A stretch of DNA of 64,000 nt from Mastigias papua (GCA_964019165.1 OZ025268.1:13908359-13972358), one strand, 5' to 3'. Shown: positions 10,337-22,699, counted from the stretch's first letter. Notes: generated by a model from the sequence alone, not told the origin. Numbers and translations are program-made.

Positions 10337-10948
10337 TGCTTCAACTTTTTGAGGGTCTGGTGTAAGTCCCTTTTCTGTTACTCGAAAGCCCCAAAAGGGG
10401 ATTTCAGAAGAAGCCAGGATGCATTTTTTTGGGCTAACCGTTAAACCGGTATGTGCAAGTGCAGCAAGAACAAGATCTAAGGTGATATTGTGGCTAATAA
10501 GGTCATTTGTTGCAATTACAATATCATCTTATATGATTGTTGCATTGGGGATGCAGGCGAGAACTGGCCGGAGTCTTTGATTGAGCTCCCCTGAGGCTGG
10601 TAACGTACCCATCGCCAATCTTTTGTAGCGCATGAGACGGTTACCTGCTCGTAAAACAGTCAATGGTCGTGATTCCTGGTCTAGTTCTAGTAGATGAAAT
10701 GCAGTTTTTAAGTCGAGTTTGCTGAAGACAGATTTGCCATTGAACATAGGCATGATATCCTCTACCCTTGGTATGGGAAGATGGGGATTAAGGAGGGCTC
10801 GGTTTAGGCCCCTGAGGTCAACTGTCACTCTCATGTTTCCATCGGGTTTTGGCACAAGGACAGGGTTAGCAAGCCATGAAACTGGTCCATGGTGTTGTTC
10901 TATGACATCATCATTTTCCATTTCTTTAGTGATTTCCTCAAATCTCAA
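10337..10948 (-). pseudogene. Gypsy reverse transcriptase with a stop next to the catalytic DD
   Basis: The open piece 10529-10948 shows RT blocks: WLANPVLVPKPDGNMRVTVD, LNRALLNPHLPIPRVEDI, FSKLDLKTAFHLLEL (first catalytic Asp) and RYKRLAMGTLPASGELNQRL. At the YxDD motif the minus strand reads II-stop-DDIVIATND, with TAA at 10529-10531 immediately before the two Asp codons. The rest of RT continues in the same frame to about 10337 and into RNase H after a further break. Translation would end at the active site. Confidence 0.9.
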
Positions 10949-10978
10949 CTGAAGGTGATATGGGATATGTCTGGGGGG

Positions 10979-11530
10979 CTAGATGACAGGTTTTGCATTG
11001 CATTTGAGATGGAAGTGTACTGGATCTGCATTCAACTTACCAAGGCCAGTAAAAACCTCTTCATTTTTGGAGAGAATATACGCAACAGATGGTTCAACTT
11101 GTGTTTTTAGTTGCTGAAAGTTATTATTAGCAGTTTGATGTTGATTTTGCTTGCTTACGAGAGTGTAGAGTTCGTTGGAATGTTTGTTAAAAGATATTAT
11201 TTTTAAATCCTCAGCTAGTTGGCAAGAAATTAAGTTGCAGGCATGGCCTTGTAAATCTTTTTCAGCAACAACAACCCATGTTGCTCTTGTGGTGGAGGTT
11301 CCCCATTTTGTATCCATGGTTACCTGCCCTTTAAGGATAATGATTTTACTACCATATGGCTGCAAAGTTATTGGTGTTTTGAAAATTTTCTTGATGTGGT
11401 GAGGTACTTTGCTTTCTAAAAGTATGTTTACTTCTGCACCGGTATCAATCAAGGCCTGAGTTTTTGTATTGGCAATAACAATGTCTGTCTGCTTATGAGA
11501 GCTTGACATCATTTGTACTTTTGCAGGCAA
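10979..11530 (-). pseudogene. Gypsy protease and RT leader
   Basis: 183 residues. QALIDTGAEVNIL near residue 26 is the retroviral-type aspartic protease active site (DTGA). The rest is the spacer to RT, with EEVFTGLGKLNADPVHFHL typical of the segment before RT. The gag/knuckle frame runs into this one with a one-base shift near 11570, which could be either a natural frameshift site or decay. Confidence 0.85.
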
Positions 11531-11584
11531 AGTACTGTTGTGTGAACCAAGGGTAGAGATACTTTTGTGAACTTTTTAAGCAAA

Positions 11585-12476
11585 CAGTAGAGAAATGACC
11601 CCTCTTTCCACATGAATTGCAGAAGGCATTTTTAGCTGCACATGTCTGCCCTCTGTCACAATTTGTACGACCACAACCAGTACAACATTATATTCTATTG
11701 GGGGTAAGAGAGGATTTTTGAGATTCATACAGGTTATCTCTTCGCTCAGCTTTCTGGGAATACTTTCCCCCCTTTTTTCCAATTTTATTGATTGGTGTAG
11801 GTGGGGAAGGCTCATCGCATATGGAGTTTACTTGAAAAGGGCTAGTGGGAGCTTCAGAATCCATGACTTTTGTCGCCTCTTCTGTAGTCTCAACTTTACG
11901 AGAATGAGAAATCAAGTCAGTTAGATTTAGTTCTTTTTCAAGGGCTTGTTCGCGGATGGTGGTGTTGTTTGTCCCGATTACGATCTGATCTCTTATTAGT
12001 ATTTCATGACTTGCATTTCTAGAAGTGCATGATGTGTTCTTACATTTAAATTCGCACTTTTCATCATGTTGACAAACTCGGTTTATAAAAGAATCAATTT
12101 TCTCACCTGTGGCTTGCTGCAGATTGTGAAATTGATAATGAAGTAGAACTTGGTTTTGTGAGGGTTGATACCTCTGTCGTAGTTTGGCTACCATGGCATT
12201 AACATCATCTCCTTTTAGTTTAGTCAGGTCCTGATTATATTCTGCTTTTAAGTCTGATTTAAGACGCTCACCTGCGAAAACACACATACGAAAGACCTTA
12301 GCTTTGTGTTCGCTGATTTGTGCATTTGAGGCATCTTCTTTCAGCTCACCGAGAGAGATCACATCATACCACATCTCCTAGGACTCAATGAAGTCATTGA
12401 AGGCTTGTAAAGTGTTTCCTTCGTGTGCTGACGGATCAAATATGGGGGTGGCAGGTGATTTGGCAAGCGGGTTCAT
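11585..12476 (-). pseudogene. Gypsy gag with two in-frame stops
   Basis: A start codon at 12474-12476 lies just after the PBS and opens MNPLAKSPATPIFDPS. A TAG interrupts after FNDFIES near 12380. The long open piece 11688-12374 holds the capsid-like part (VMWYDV, KVFRMCVFAGERLKSDLKAEY, LRQRYQPSQNQVLLHYQFH, RDQIVIGTNNTTIREQALEK). A stop follows PNRI near 11700, after which the frame continues with a Cys-rich segment and FCNSCGKRGHFSTVC, a CCHC zinc knuckle for RNA binding. Confidence 0.85.
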
Positions 12477-12492
12477 CGTGTTGCTCGTCACC
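12476..12492 (-). other. Gypsy primer binding site
   Basis: Minus strand TGGTGACGAGCAACACG directly abuts the inner end of the 5' LTR. TGG plus a GACGAG stretch resembles the 3' end complement of a Ser tRNA. It runs up to the gag start codon. Confidence 0.6.
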
Positions 12493-12668
12493 AGATATAA
12501 CAGAGTACGATATCTCCTTAAAGCGTGTTTCTATAGCTGCCATTATTCCTATCTGCCCCAGCGCTCCTAAACGAGGCTAATTCAACATGACGCATTAAAA
12601 CAAAACAAACGAAGACACGAACAAAACAAATGTTAGGAAAGTTGTCTTAATTAAGTCAGTATGTATCA
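12493..12668 (-). repeat. Gypsy 5' LTR
   Basis: Direct copy of 8540-8715 in the same orientation. It would drive transcription leftward on the minus strand. Confidence 0.88.
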
Positions 12669-13045
12669 ATAGGGTGGTCATAAAATAAAATACTACGAGA
12701 GGTTGCATGCAGCTTTGTCTTTCTAATCTTTCGAACCTGAACACTGTTACACTCCCCACTGTAGGAAAGAACCCAAATTTCAAAATGTGTCGTCGAATGT
12801 GAACCTGCTACGGAATCTTCTTTGAACTGTTCTTCTTTCAGTTTATAAAATGACAGGCAGGTAATACTAAAGCTACAATGCTAACAGCAGTAATATGCTC
12901 TAATAATCCACTTTCAAGCAACGGAATAGAGCAACTGACCATGCTGCTTTGTAAAATGTTGTTTATTTCAATGTGGTGGCTGTTGTCAAGTGAAGTTGAT
13001 TGTCGTATCCATGAAGGGCGCTGCGCATTTTTCGCATTTTTCGCG
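12669..13045. other. No gene recognised
   Basis: Short ORFs on both strands only; no family recognised. Confidence 0.5.
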
Positions 13046-13111
13046 CATGTCAAATTCATTTTTCCATCCTGCTTGGCAAGATCAACTGGATGGAAAAATG
13101 TATTTGACATG
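13046..13111. repeat. 24-base inverted repeat (hairpin)
   Basis: Arms 13046-13069 and 13088-13111 are reverse complements with one mismatch and an 18-base loop. The outer ends read CATGTCAAAT. It could be a tiny foldback element or a hairpin in a LINE. Confidence 0.75.
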
Positions 13112-13129
13112 TTTGTCTCAACTTTTCTC

Positions 13130-13330
13130 TAGGTTCCGTTGGTACTATTGGTGCGTCCTCTGAATCGTTTGTTAACCTTTCCAAATCTTTAGGCTTCAAT
13201 AACAATTCACAAAAACACATTTTATCTCAGCTTATCTACACTGCTACTAGATGTACTTACGATGTATTCTGCTGCCGCAATAAACCATGGACGAATCACG
13301 ACTTATTAGAAATTTGAAAATCATAATTAT
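13130..13330 (+). pseudogene. LINE family A, 3' end of ORF
   Basis: The plus-strand translation reads GTIGASSESFVNLSKSLGF, then ATRCTYDVFCCRNKPWTNHD. It matches the C-terminal end of the longer family A copy at 33125-33330 (SALGIFGRSSDSF). Sequence up to about 13500 is probably its 3' UTR. Confidence 0.6.
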
Positions 13331-13822
13331 TATTTTTTTTACTTTCCTCATTATTATTGATGTCATCTACTTTATATATATTTGTATGTAATCTATGTTT
13401 ATTTAGTATGCCTGACTGCCAGTTGTACGTTGCCTAATTTAGTGAGACGTATGATTGTAGTATTTAGTTGATATGTTTTAGAGATTCGAAGTTTAAAAAA
13501 AAATCATCACTATTACAGTGACAGCGAATAGAATTGAACGGCTTAGAAAGAAACTGCCTTTGTGATAATACCGCAAGGAGGGATGTGGAATCTCGCTAAA
13601 ACCATGGAAATAAATAACTCAGCTGTAATAATGCTGATTTTATGATCAAAGAGGGGAGGAAACACGCGCTGCGCATTGCTTTGCGCATATGTTATTTGCT
13701 GTGCTTTTTGCTATAAATGTTTCTATATGCTCTATAGTTCGTTTTGCTATTTCCGTTTAGAATATGGATGGGCCAAGTAATATCTGCTTACATGTAGCCA
13801 TTCCGTCTATAACGTAAACTTC
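13330..13822. other. No gene recognised
   Basis: AT-rich sequence, part of it probably LINE 3' UTR. Confidence 0.4.
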
Positions 13823-13975
13823 ACTATAGCACGAAAAAGCGGGAACATTGTTTTAGCATACTGAAAGCTTTTTTCGTCCGACACTCGTCAGAGTATGAAA
13901 CGTCGGATAACGACCGAAAGGTGAACAGAAATATATAGCCAGATGCGGGTACACGTGATATGATGAATAATGCGT
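13823..13975 (-). repeat. Hammerhead-bearing dispersed repeat, copy 1
   Basis: About 150 bases shared with 39008-39157 and partly with 51722-51819. The plus strand reads from TTCACTATAGCACGAAAAAG through GTCGGATAACGACCGAAAGG to GATATGATGAATAAT. The ribozyme lies on the minus strand, so that is probably the sense strand. No ORF; it looks like a small non-autonomous retroelement. Confidence 0.8.
13857..13897 (-). ncRNA. Hammerhead ribozyme motif, minimal type I
   Basis: On the minus strand the 41 bases read CATACT (stem I), CTGACGA (core CUGANGA), GTGTCGGAC (stem-loop II), GAAA (core), AAAGCTT (short stem III), TC (cleavage dinucleotide UH), AGTATG (stem I partner). Stem I is a perfect 6-bp pair and both invariant core blocks are present in the right order. 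Stem II is short (G-C, T-A plus a five-base loop) and stem III is only about 3 pairs, as in minimal type I hammerheads of animal repeats and retrozymes. Predicted self-cleavage is after the C of TC. Activity is inferred, not shown. Confidence 0.75.
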
Positions 13976-14339
13976 CTATTTGGCCCTATGACTGGCCAAT
14001 TAGCACCTATTCACCATTGTTTACTTGAAGAGTCCAGGTGAGAAAATGAACTCTTTTTGTTCACACAAGACTGGGTTTTTAGTCTTAATGTAAACTGATT
14101 CCAAAACACCTAAATGAAAGGACGATCTGGCTTGCCCTATGATCCGAAAATTATCATCTGTGTATGTTTTGGAGTAGGATGTTTTGGCGTAGGATAACCT
14201 AAACTCCAAGTAGGATGCAAGGAATCCCCCATGGTAGTGTCTGAACATTACACAGCACTCCAATCTATTGTTTAGGATTCAGGATTATTTACACCTACAT
14301 CATACACGACTGGACTAAACATTCAAGAAGAAACTAGCA

Positions 14340-14815
14340 CTACCCTATACCCCATTTATGCTGATTTACTAACAATTCACAGCTCTCTGAGCGCAATCTT
14401 CGAAACACTACTACTGATTTACGGCTTCCTTTGAGAAAATCAACTGCGGGGCAGAAAAGCTTCTCATACAGAGGTGCCAAGATGTGGAATAGCCTCTCAA
14501 CTGAGTGAAAAGAAACAAGATCATTACGTGTCTTCAAATCCCTCCTAAAGTAATTTTAAATCTTCAGTTTTTCTTTTCCTCTGATTATAATTACAAGAAT
14601 TGACTTACTTAGAACTATTTTGATATTTAATTTTTATTTCTACTTTGTTCTACAATTATTATAAGTATTTTATTGTATTAGATTGTAATTTTATATTCTT
14701 TTAGTGGAGGGCCCCTCGAAAATCAGCTAAGCTGAAGGGCCACCCTCCCAAAATATGTAAAAATGACATGAATGAAATGAATGAAATGGTGTTTCGAGGT
14801 GCAATCCGAGGGAAC
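14340..14815 (+). pseudogene. LINE (CR1/jockey-like) 3' end, truncated
   Basis: The plus-strand translation gives LRLPLRKSTAGQKSFSYRGA followed by KMWNSLSTE and SLRVFKSLLK, the common C-terminal end of CR1/jockey-type reverse transcriptases. A stop interrupts after LSTE. The 3' UTR follows and ends in short tandem ATGAATGAA units near 14770-14790, the usual tail of such LINEs. Confidence 0.75.
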
Positions 14816-14959
14816 CGGTCGTGTGGGATAAATTATTATATAGGCATCTTAGTATATAGTGAGCAGGGGCGGATCTAGCCCTAAAATCTGACCGTTGCAT
14901 AGAAATTGGGCGTGGTCAATTATTCGCAAAGTTCAGCCACACCCATAATATAAATGAGC

Positions 14960-15404
<445 letters not shown>

Positions 15405-15419
15405 TATATATATATATAT

Positions 15420-17726
15420 CTGTCTTTGTATATTTATTGGAAAGGAGAACAGGACAAACTAAGATTGTCATTGTTTTTCCCAATAATCTTAGATGTATAA
15501 CTGGGCAGGAAAATAGGAGCAACACCATCTTATAATGTAAATACTTATAGTCTCATTGTATGATAAATCTAACTGTTGTGGTTTGAGAAAAATAACTTTT
15601 ATTTAAAGGTGTTAATCACCATGCTTGATCGAACATCATTTCTATGACTGCACGAACAATTTCAATAGCATAATTCTTTTGAGTTGTTTTTGTACTTGGA
15701 TTAAAAACATTCTTGTTATGGAAAACTTGTAGTAAACAGTTTTAGTTTTTTTTTGTATATCTATCTGTTGAGGCGAAAAACACAACACTAACATTGCAGT
15801 ATTGATGAGTACAGGTTTAAAATAACCTTGATCAGAGCAAAATTCATCAACTTGACTCAGGGAAACATAGTGATTTCTCTAGCAAAGAATGGTAAGTTTT
15901 GAAGGTAATAGCAAATGCATTTTTCAAGCTTTTGTTACCATCAGCTCTGTGTTGCTGTTCAATAGCTGGGTGCTTAGATTAAAAAGATGAATTGTAGACT
16001 GGTGCCTGTATGACACCTTAACAAAGTGAGTAATAGCCTAGGTATTTTGCTCAAAAATGACCAAATTTGAAATTCAGTCATTTTGATTGCACATTGAAAG
16101 GTAATGAAGATGAGCCATTTCATTGCCAACCACTTTCCATTCACAAGTTGCATTATAAGTAAATATGCTATAAACATATGCCATAGTTCTATAGATAAGA
16201 AGCTAAGAGGTACTGATGAATAGCAGCATACTACAAAGGTACAAGACCCAATTTAACACTATACCCAGATCTTACCATAATAATGCTGCAACCTGAGTTG
16301 CAATGAGACACTACTTCTAAATTATTTGTAAATAGATAAGCCCAGAAATGCAATCTTCCAAATATTGAATTGGAAAACATAGCACTATCTAAGTTAGCAC
16401 AAAGAAATTTACACATAATTTTGCATTGAGGGTATACTTGAGGTTGATACAAACAATGGCACTGACAGTTGAGATAGTAGTAAACTAATTTTTCAAAATC
16501 AAATTGAAAAAGTATAAAAAACACCATTAGAGCATTTAATTGTAGGATCAAGCTACACCTCAAGTGAATCACAAGAGTGAAATACATTGCAAAACCAAAG
16601 TTATATACTCTATGTAATTTAGTAGATCCTTCTTAATACTTGAATCACTTGTGAAGATGCTATCAAAGGAAGTAGCTTTTTGCACTGAGTGTCTTGCTGA
16701 ACATACCATAATGCCAAGAAGCCATATCAGATACTATACTCAAATGCAAACATCCAGCATTATTGTCTGAGGATATACTTATTCCCGAAAATTCCTGATG
16801 TATTTTGTTTATATCCATTAAGGTATTGCTTAGATTCAAGCTTATTTGGATAACATTAGGGTGAAGTAATAAACGCTGGCAATACCAAAGACATAGGGAA
16901 AATTGCTAATGAAAGGCTTTGGATATCAAACCTTAGTGCGTTTAACCGTTTTGCTCAAATTAGCAGACAATAGTAAGGATGAATATATCAAATAAAATAG
17001 AATCTTAACACAAACTTGACAGGTTTGTGATTTTCTGATCTTAACAAGTCTAACTCGGGACTGCGGCATTAAGAAATGACACTCTACTAGATCGGACCAT
17101 CTGTGGTGTGAAAATTAAGTCAATCATCTTGAACAACAGGAAACAACTTATATTCACAATTCTTGATCTCAGTTGATTTGTAACAATTGTGCATAGTGCT
17201 TCAGAAATTTCTCTTAATAGGTCCGAGTTACAGCGAGCAACCATCTTACAAGATTGTGAAACCAAGCAGTGAGCCTCGTTTTAAGATTTATTCCGGTCAG
17301 TCCATGGTGTCTTAATTCATGATATTTTATTGTTCAAAATACCACTGTTGCTCGCGCCAGAACCTTAGCTACTTCATTTGAGCTTATGATTGATGGAGGA
17401 GCAAAATTTGAAATTGTAATGTTGCTCACCGTCGCTCCCGCCACAGAAAAGCTCGACAAAACATGGACTACTGTGGCTCCCGCCAGTTTTTGAAAAATGA
17501 ATTTCTTGTAAACTTATTGGTTGTTCCACCTTACAATACTGCATCTGATTGGCTTAAAATTGAAAACTAATCCATTCCGTTAATCGTTCCATGATAAGCT
17601 TGGGTACGAAGAGGAAGGGAACTAAAGACTCTAAAAGCATTGATATCCTTACTTTCACTTCGCATTTAAGTACTGAAAGTAGATCTAATATGGTACTGGA
17701 AATCTGACTGTCGCTTAAGCAACGCT
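15420..17726. other. Interior of hAT-like element, no gene seen
   Basis: AT-rich; a few minus-strand ORFs of 60-120 codons with no recognisable domain and hydrophobic, low-complexity composition. Confidence 0.5.
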
Positions 17727-17755
17727 CGCAACCCCCTAGATCCGCCCCTGGTGAG

Positions 17756-20700
17756 TTGGAAAGAAAGGAAAAACTAAACAAGTACAGAGAAATAACAGAG
17801 TTTTCGAAGTCACGATATAATACGTGAAACGATGTTTTGGTGTAGTCCGGAATCAAAATTGCTACATCTTTTGTGTAAGGAAAATCACATTACCAGAACA
17901 GTGAAAATGCAAAGCCACAAAAAACGTGAGTGCTGATACTGATATGCCCATACGGAGGAACATTGCAGCTGCACGAACAAACTTGCTGCATTTTAAAGGT
18001 ATCTGCTAGAAGAGAAATAAGCGCGCACACTCGTTACAGCGCACATGAACGGGTGCATGAGCAGTGTTCAATAATGTCATTTTTCCACAAGATGACAGTT
18101 TAACGTTCATTATATAACTCTCCAAGAAAGCAACAAAAAATACTCGAAGAATACCTCGTATACAACGATATATTTACAAATCCTACCCAAATAAATTTAA
18201 AAAGTCTTGAAACAACTAACAATAATTGCAAGTTATCTATATTCATTCTCCAAATGAGCTACCCCGTGATATGTTCTCATTCAATTAGAACTTTGTAGGA
18301 AGGAAAAACAAATGATATGTCTAGTTGCAGATCGAAGCTGTACAGTCCCATCGGAAAAAAGAGACGTTATCTTTCCTTAACATAAGAGAATGGAAGGATT
18401 CCGATAAGCAAAGTTAAGGCAACGAGCTTAGTAAAGTTTGGAGTCTTGCATTATGGTTGTCCCACAGTAAGGTCAAGGTAGCAAATCAAGCTACTTAAAT
18501 AAAAACTCAGGAGGTCTAGAACAGTAGCAACCTACCGAATCTATGAATAGTTTCGTCCTAACGCACTAAATGCAATCGAGTGATAAATTTCCACTCAAAC
18601 ACAAAACGGTTTGAATGAAGTCTCTTAAAGATGTCCTTGAGTACAAACAAGCACGGTTAGGCTCAATGCTCTGAGACAGCCGATGACCTCGATGCTCGAT
18701 GCTCTCATAGTCACGTTGGAATAGAGTAGGATAATACTCTGCAGTTATAAGAGCTTAACATTTACTATACGGAAATGACCATATTCATCCACTAAGCAAT
18801 CGAGTCATTAACAAACAATGCCCATCAATAACTACAGGTTTTTAGTAACTACCCATTAACCAATCATACAAAAAATGACATAAAGACGAACGTATACTTT
18901 ACATCTAATAAGAAGTAATTGGCCAAAAACATTAATCGTTCAAGTAATAGGAACCTTTTAGTAAAAAGGTTTGAAACTGAATTTCGGATCTTCCACCATA
19001 GCCTTACGCACACGGGAGATGTTTTTGTCGCAGATACAGAATAGCATTTGCTTTTGTTGCGTGTTTTAGCTAGCCGCAGAAAGCGATTTTTGTCATAGTA
19101 ATTTCAAATACCTGTCGCACTCTGTTTGCACCACAACGAATGACACAAAATAGCGTCTTCGAAGAAAACAAAGATATCTTCAGCTGCATTGATAATAGTT
19201 AGAAGGAGGAAACAGAGATGCAAAGCAGGTTATATATGCCAATGGAGCTTAGGGCCTGCAAGAAACTTAATCATGAGTTAGCGATTGAGGACACGACAAT
19301 GCTTACCAAACAGTTTAGGCTAAACCAAGACACATTCGGGAAAACTTTAGAAAATACCATACTTCTAATACCGAAGAAAGATGGAAGCATGCGAAAGGCT
19401 ATAAACCACATATTACAACAGGTCTACTAGCTTTTCTTCTGTCAAAACAGCCCACAATCTAATGCAATAAACTTCTTTAGTAATGATAGAAAATTTGCTA
19501 TGCTAATCACACGGTAGGTCGAGCACATATGATAGGCTGGTCGGTCAAATACCGACTTTCTTAAAGTCGAATGTTTTTGTTGCAGAAAACAAAATTCAGT
19601 ACAAAATATGTTTGACTTTGTAAATCTGTTTCCTGCGAAAGAAATCGCATGTGTTTCCTACAGCACAAGGACGGTTATAATCGCTTGCAACAAATTCTTG
19701 CGGTTTCTGCAACAGAAATCGCCAGTGTGCAGAAGGCTTAAAAAGATGGTAATTTCACTAAAGCTACGTGATTTACAGTGCATTGAAATGCCCTTTAAGC
19801 ACAAAAAAGAAAGTAATTCGAATGAAAAATGCCGAAGATCGCTACAGTGTTTTTGTACAGGTGATTGCAATCTAACATCTCCATAGTTGTGTAGGATAAG
19901 GTTGGTTCAATCTTAATCGCCAAATTTATACATGTGAGATCATACACCGTACGTGAAGTGAATGATTCACAAGGAGAGCCACTACCCTTGGCACTCTAAA
20001 GAAACTACTTTCTATTGAACGAGCAATGACTGATGCACCAGTCTTGTGCAATCTCCATGCAAGGTACCTAACATGCTTTGGATGAAGAAATATATTATGA
20101 AGCAATAACTAAAACGTATATCTCAATATTCTACTTTCGAGGAGGAAATCTGAACCACATCATGATAGTGCCAAAGAGTTAAATATATCTTTGAGGAATA
20201 AAAAATCTCAAACATTACTGACTATGAAGACCACGGTCGATTTTCAGGAATATTGGGATGAAATCTGGCACGGACTATATGACATAAATAATTCAATCAA
20301 ACAATTTAGATACATAAGTCAACAAGTCCACATCATGATTTAATTCGATCGACAAATTGAGTACATTTCATTGGCACAATAATTTTCGTATAACGTGATG
20401 TGGGAGAATATTGCTAGTGCAGTGATTTAAAACATAACAACGAAAATTTGTAAATAAGGGTCTGCATTCCTGTTGATTAGGGATCTAGTCCCTTTCATGT
20501 ACCAAAAGGAATCGCTTACCTCAAGGCTCCTTTCATTTACATAAATCGATAATTTTGGAGTCAAAACTAGTACGTAATGACAAAATACAAGAAAGCTCAT
20601 TATCCATAACAGTTGCATTGAGTCTTGCTGATATACGATTGATCTAAACATTCATCAATTGCTTAAGTCAAACGTATTCCATATAGCATATGCTTTTCAC

Positions 20701-21092
20701 TGCATTTCCATTAACTATCCTATCGAGCTGTAACTATCCATGCAAGTCTTCAAAAAACCGCAAGATTCGGTTGGAAAGCCGCTAAAGAGCACCAGAAAGT
20801 ATACGTTACTAAGTATGCATAGCTTGGTACTAACACTGCTTGCAAATACGTCAATAAGAGAAAGTATAATTATACTTAACAGGAAATGAATCTTTTCAAA
20901 GATCATTCATTTAGACGAAACTATAAATCTTATGTAGCAATCTCATTGAATATATGGTAACTCATTCATGAGGATATGAACTGCCCTATAAATTCAAAAA
21001 AACTAATTGCTACGTAAAATAAATTTATCAGTGGATCAAATGAATTATATCAATATATCAATTCCCAATGCAGGCCCTATAGATACATCAAA
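17756..21092. other. Intergenic sequence downstream of the RhoGAP gene
   Basis: I recognise no coding exon, RNA gene or repeat family. The largest ORFs (19218-19430, 19608-19886) have no family features. The 3' UTR of the minus-strand RhoGAP gene must lie at its right end, but I could not place a polyadenylation signal. Confidence 0.5.
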
Positions 21093-21288
21093 TTAATTAA
21101 TAATTGGAGCAGATGAAAATAACTCTGCGTATTCCGATATAATGAAGTTAACTATTTGATTCTGATACACCGTATTCAAAGCAATGTTCAAATGATTGTC
21201 CTCATCTTCTGGCCTCAGCAAAGTGGGCCCAAATACAATGCTACAGTTATGCTTCTCCATTTTATTTTCAGAGCTAAATTCAATAACC
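21093..21288 (-). CDS. RhoGAP gene, last coding exon
   Basis: The acceptor TTTCTTCATAG ends at 21289. The exon starts G-GTT-ATT-GAA and completes an AAG codon with the previous exon. It encodes 64 residues and a TAA stop. NKMEKHNCSIVFGPTLLRP is the RhoGAP block with the conserved Asn/FGPTLL that supports the catalytic site, and YQNQIVNFIISEYAELF is the final helix, very close to ARHGAP15-type sequences. The protein ends only seven residues after the domain (SSAPIIN), as in ARHGAP12/15 where the GAP domain is C-terminal. Confidence 0.92.
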
Positions 21289-21684
21289 CTATGAAGAAAA
21301 TATGAAAGAAGTAAGCACACAAGAGACAAAATGCTAAATAGCAGTGTCAGACTACAAAGGCATAGGCTTTATTTCAAATCATAAAATTCAACAAAGATCA
21401 TAATTTAAGATAGAAATGACTTTCTTCTAGGGGATTTCAACTCACAATTATGAATTCAATTTGACAAAGATTATTCCAAAAGAGTCCAAAAATTTGCAAT
21501 CACAAAACTGCACTCAATGACAAGGCTATATCTAACAAGTGCAGCAAGTTAACTTAAACACTACTGAAAAGTGACTAAATCTTATGCCTTTGTTCCAACG
21601 AGAAAAGAAATCAATAAAAACGGGCCTGAGATTTATTGTTGACAATCTAAAAAAACTTAAGATGTAATTAGAGGTGACGCCTAC

Positions 21685-21790
21685 TTCAAAAGATGTTGTA
21701 GCAAGAATTTCAATGTTTCGTAATTGTACTTCGGCAAACTTTCAATTAACGATTTGAACTGTCTTCGCCGTTCATGATTCGATGGAATTT
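21685..21790 (-). CDS. RhoGAP gene, exon encoding GAP helices before the FGPTLL block
   Basis: Acceptor TGTATTTCAG at 21791-21800 and donor GTAGGC at 21684-21679. 106 bases encode IPSNHERRRQFKSLIESLPK and YNYETLKFLLQHLL, with split codons at both ends that match the neighbours. LIESLPxxNxxTLxxLLxHL is a standard RhoGAP block. The intron to the next exon is only 396 bases, while the upstream intron is about 20 kb. Confidence 0.92.
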
Positions 21791-21800
21791 CTGAAATACA

Positions 21801-22440
21801 ATGGCAAATATTGTATATGTAAATTACCTTGCAAACAGGTTTTAAATTAATAACTTTCATTACAATTCACATAAATTCAAATGTATATTTCTAGTGTCAC
21901 CTAGGGCCTCATACAATACCTGACTGGCTAAGGAAAGACTTCAAAAACGATACGTGAATCGGGCAATGATCTACCTCCAGAAAAATAATAAAAATAATGA
22001 AAACTTTAGTGAAAATTATACTAAGCAAACAGCTGCAAACCTCGCTTGATTAGGTAGTCAAAAGAAGCTACTTTAATTGTACAAACAAAAAGAAACAATA
22101 ATTGAAATTCAAAACATAGGAAGTTCTGGAGTCCCTATTTATACCACGGCTACAGGATGTGAAACAGTTTGTTCTAATGGCAATAGTCACTGTTCATTTT
22201 ATCACGGAAAGTCCTGTTTTGACGTCGTATTATTTCAAAAAACCTCTCATGTATATATTTCAAGTACTATTTTAAATAAAAATTTCCCTAATAATTGTTG
22301 ACTTGTAACTGGCAGACAAAGCTACATAAAGTTAAAAAAAGATCAAAACAGAAAACTAGACCAAAATACGTCTATAAATATTATTGTTACATGTGTCTAT
22401 ATTTGCTAGCACGTACGAAGATCGGGATCAGTCCAGGGTT
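21801..22440. other. Intron sequence, nothing recognised
   Basis: AT-rich, no repeat family recognised. Confidence 0.4.
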
Positions 22441-22469
22441 TGCTTTTCATGCTGAAAATATAATAGGTG

Positions 22470-22560
22470 GATCGAATTTTGATGCTATGGAATGTAGAGC
22501 TGAATTATGTCTCCAAGTGTAGCGGGGCACATTTGTATATTGGCACCCCGATGGGAGGCA
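22470..22560 (-). pseudogene. LINE family A fragment (RHN motif)
   Basis: The minus-strand translation contains RYTWRHNSALHSIASKF, matching GRYIWRHNSVLLHIAKTL in the longer copy at 32620-32680. Short and isolated. Confidence 0.5.
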
Positions 22561-22699
22561 CACAAAGATACATATACGAGAACAGTTCTTGGAAACTGGC
22601 AATAATAAAAGAATGATGTCAATTTTCTGATATTGCAGCGGGTTTCCATGCGGAGCTCTGAGGTCAAGGGTACATGATTTACTCATGAAATTCACAAGC

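Larger units (their letters stand above)
8540..12668 (-). mobile_element. Ty3/gypsy LTR retrotransposon, two LTRs, integrase core deleted
   Basis: It is bounded by direct repeats of 176 bases (8540-8715 and 12493-12668). Minus-strand order is gag, CCHC knuckle, protease, RT, RNase H, integrase ends: the gypsy order. By eye the LTRs differ at about 7 of 176 positions (about 4%), so the insertion is moderately old. Coding is broken by stops in gag, at the knuckle and at the RT active site, and by loss of the integrase catalytic core. I did not find a convincing target duplication. Confidence 0.93.

Noticed and set aside
11560..11600. Programmed -1 frameshift site between gypsy gag and protease
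   Set aside because: The frame changes by one base near a run of A (CTTAAAAAGTT), but no standard slippery heptamer in the right phase is clear and the copy has many other mutations.
8531..12675. Target-site duplication for the gypsy element
   Set aside because: The bases outside the LTRs (CTGAT on the left, ATAGG on the right) do not match, whichever of the nearby boundaries is chosen.
19218..19430. 70-codon ORF containing LLIPKKDGSMRKAI, which resembles an RT block
   Set aside because: The rest of the ORF and its surroundings show no RT motifs; a short chance match.
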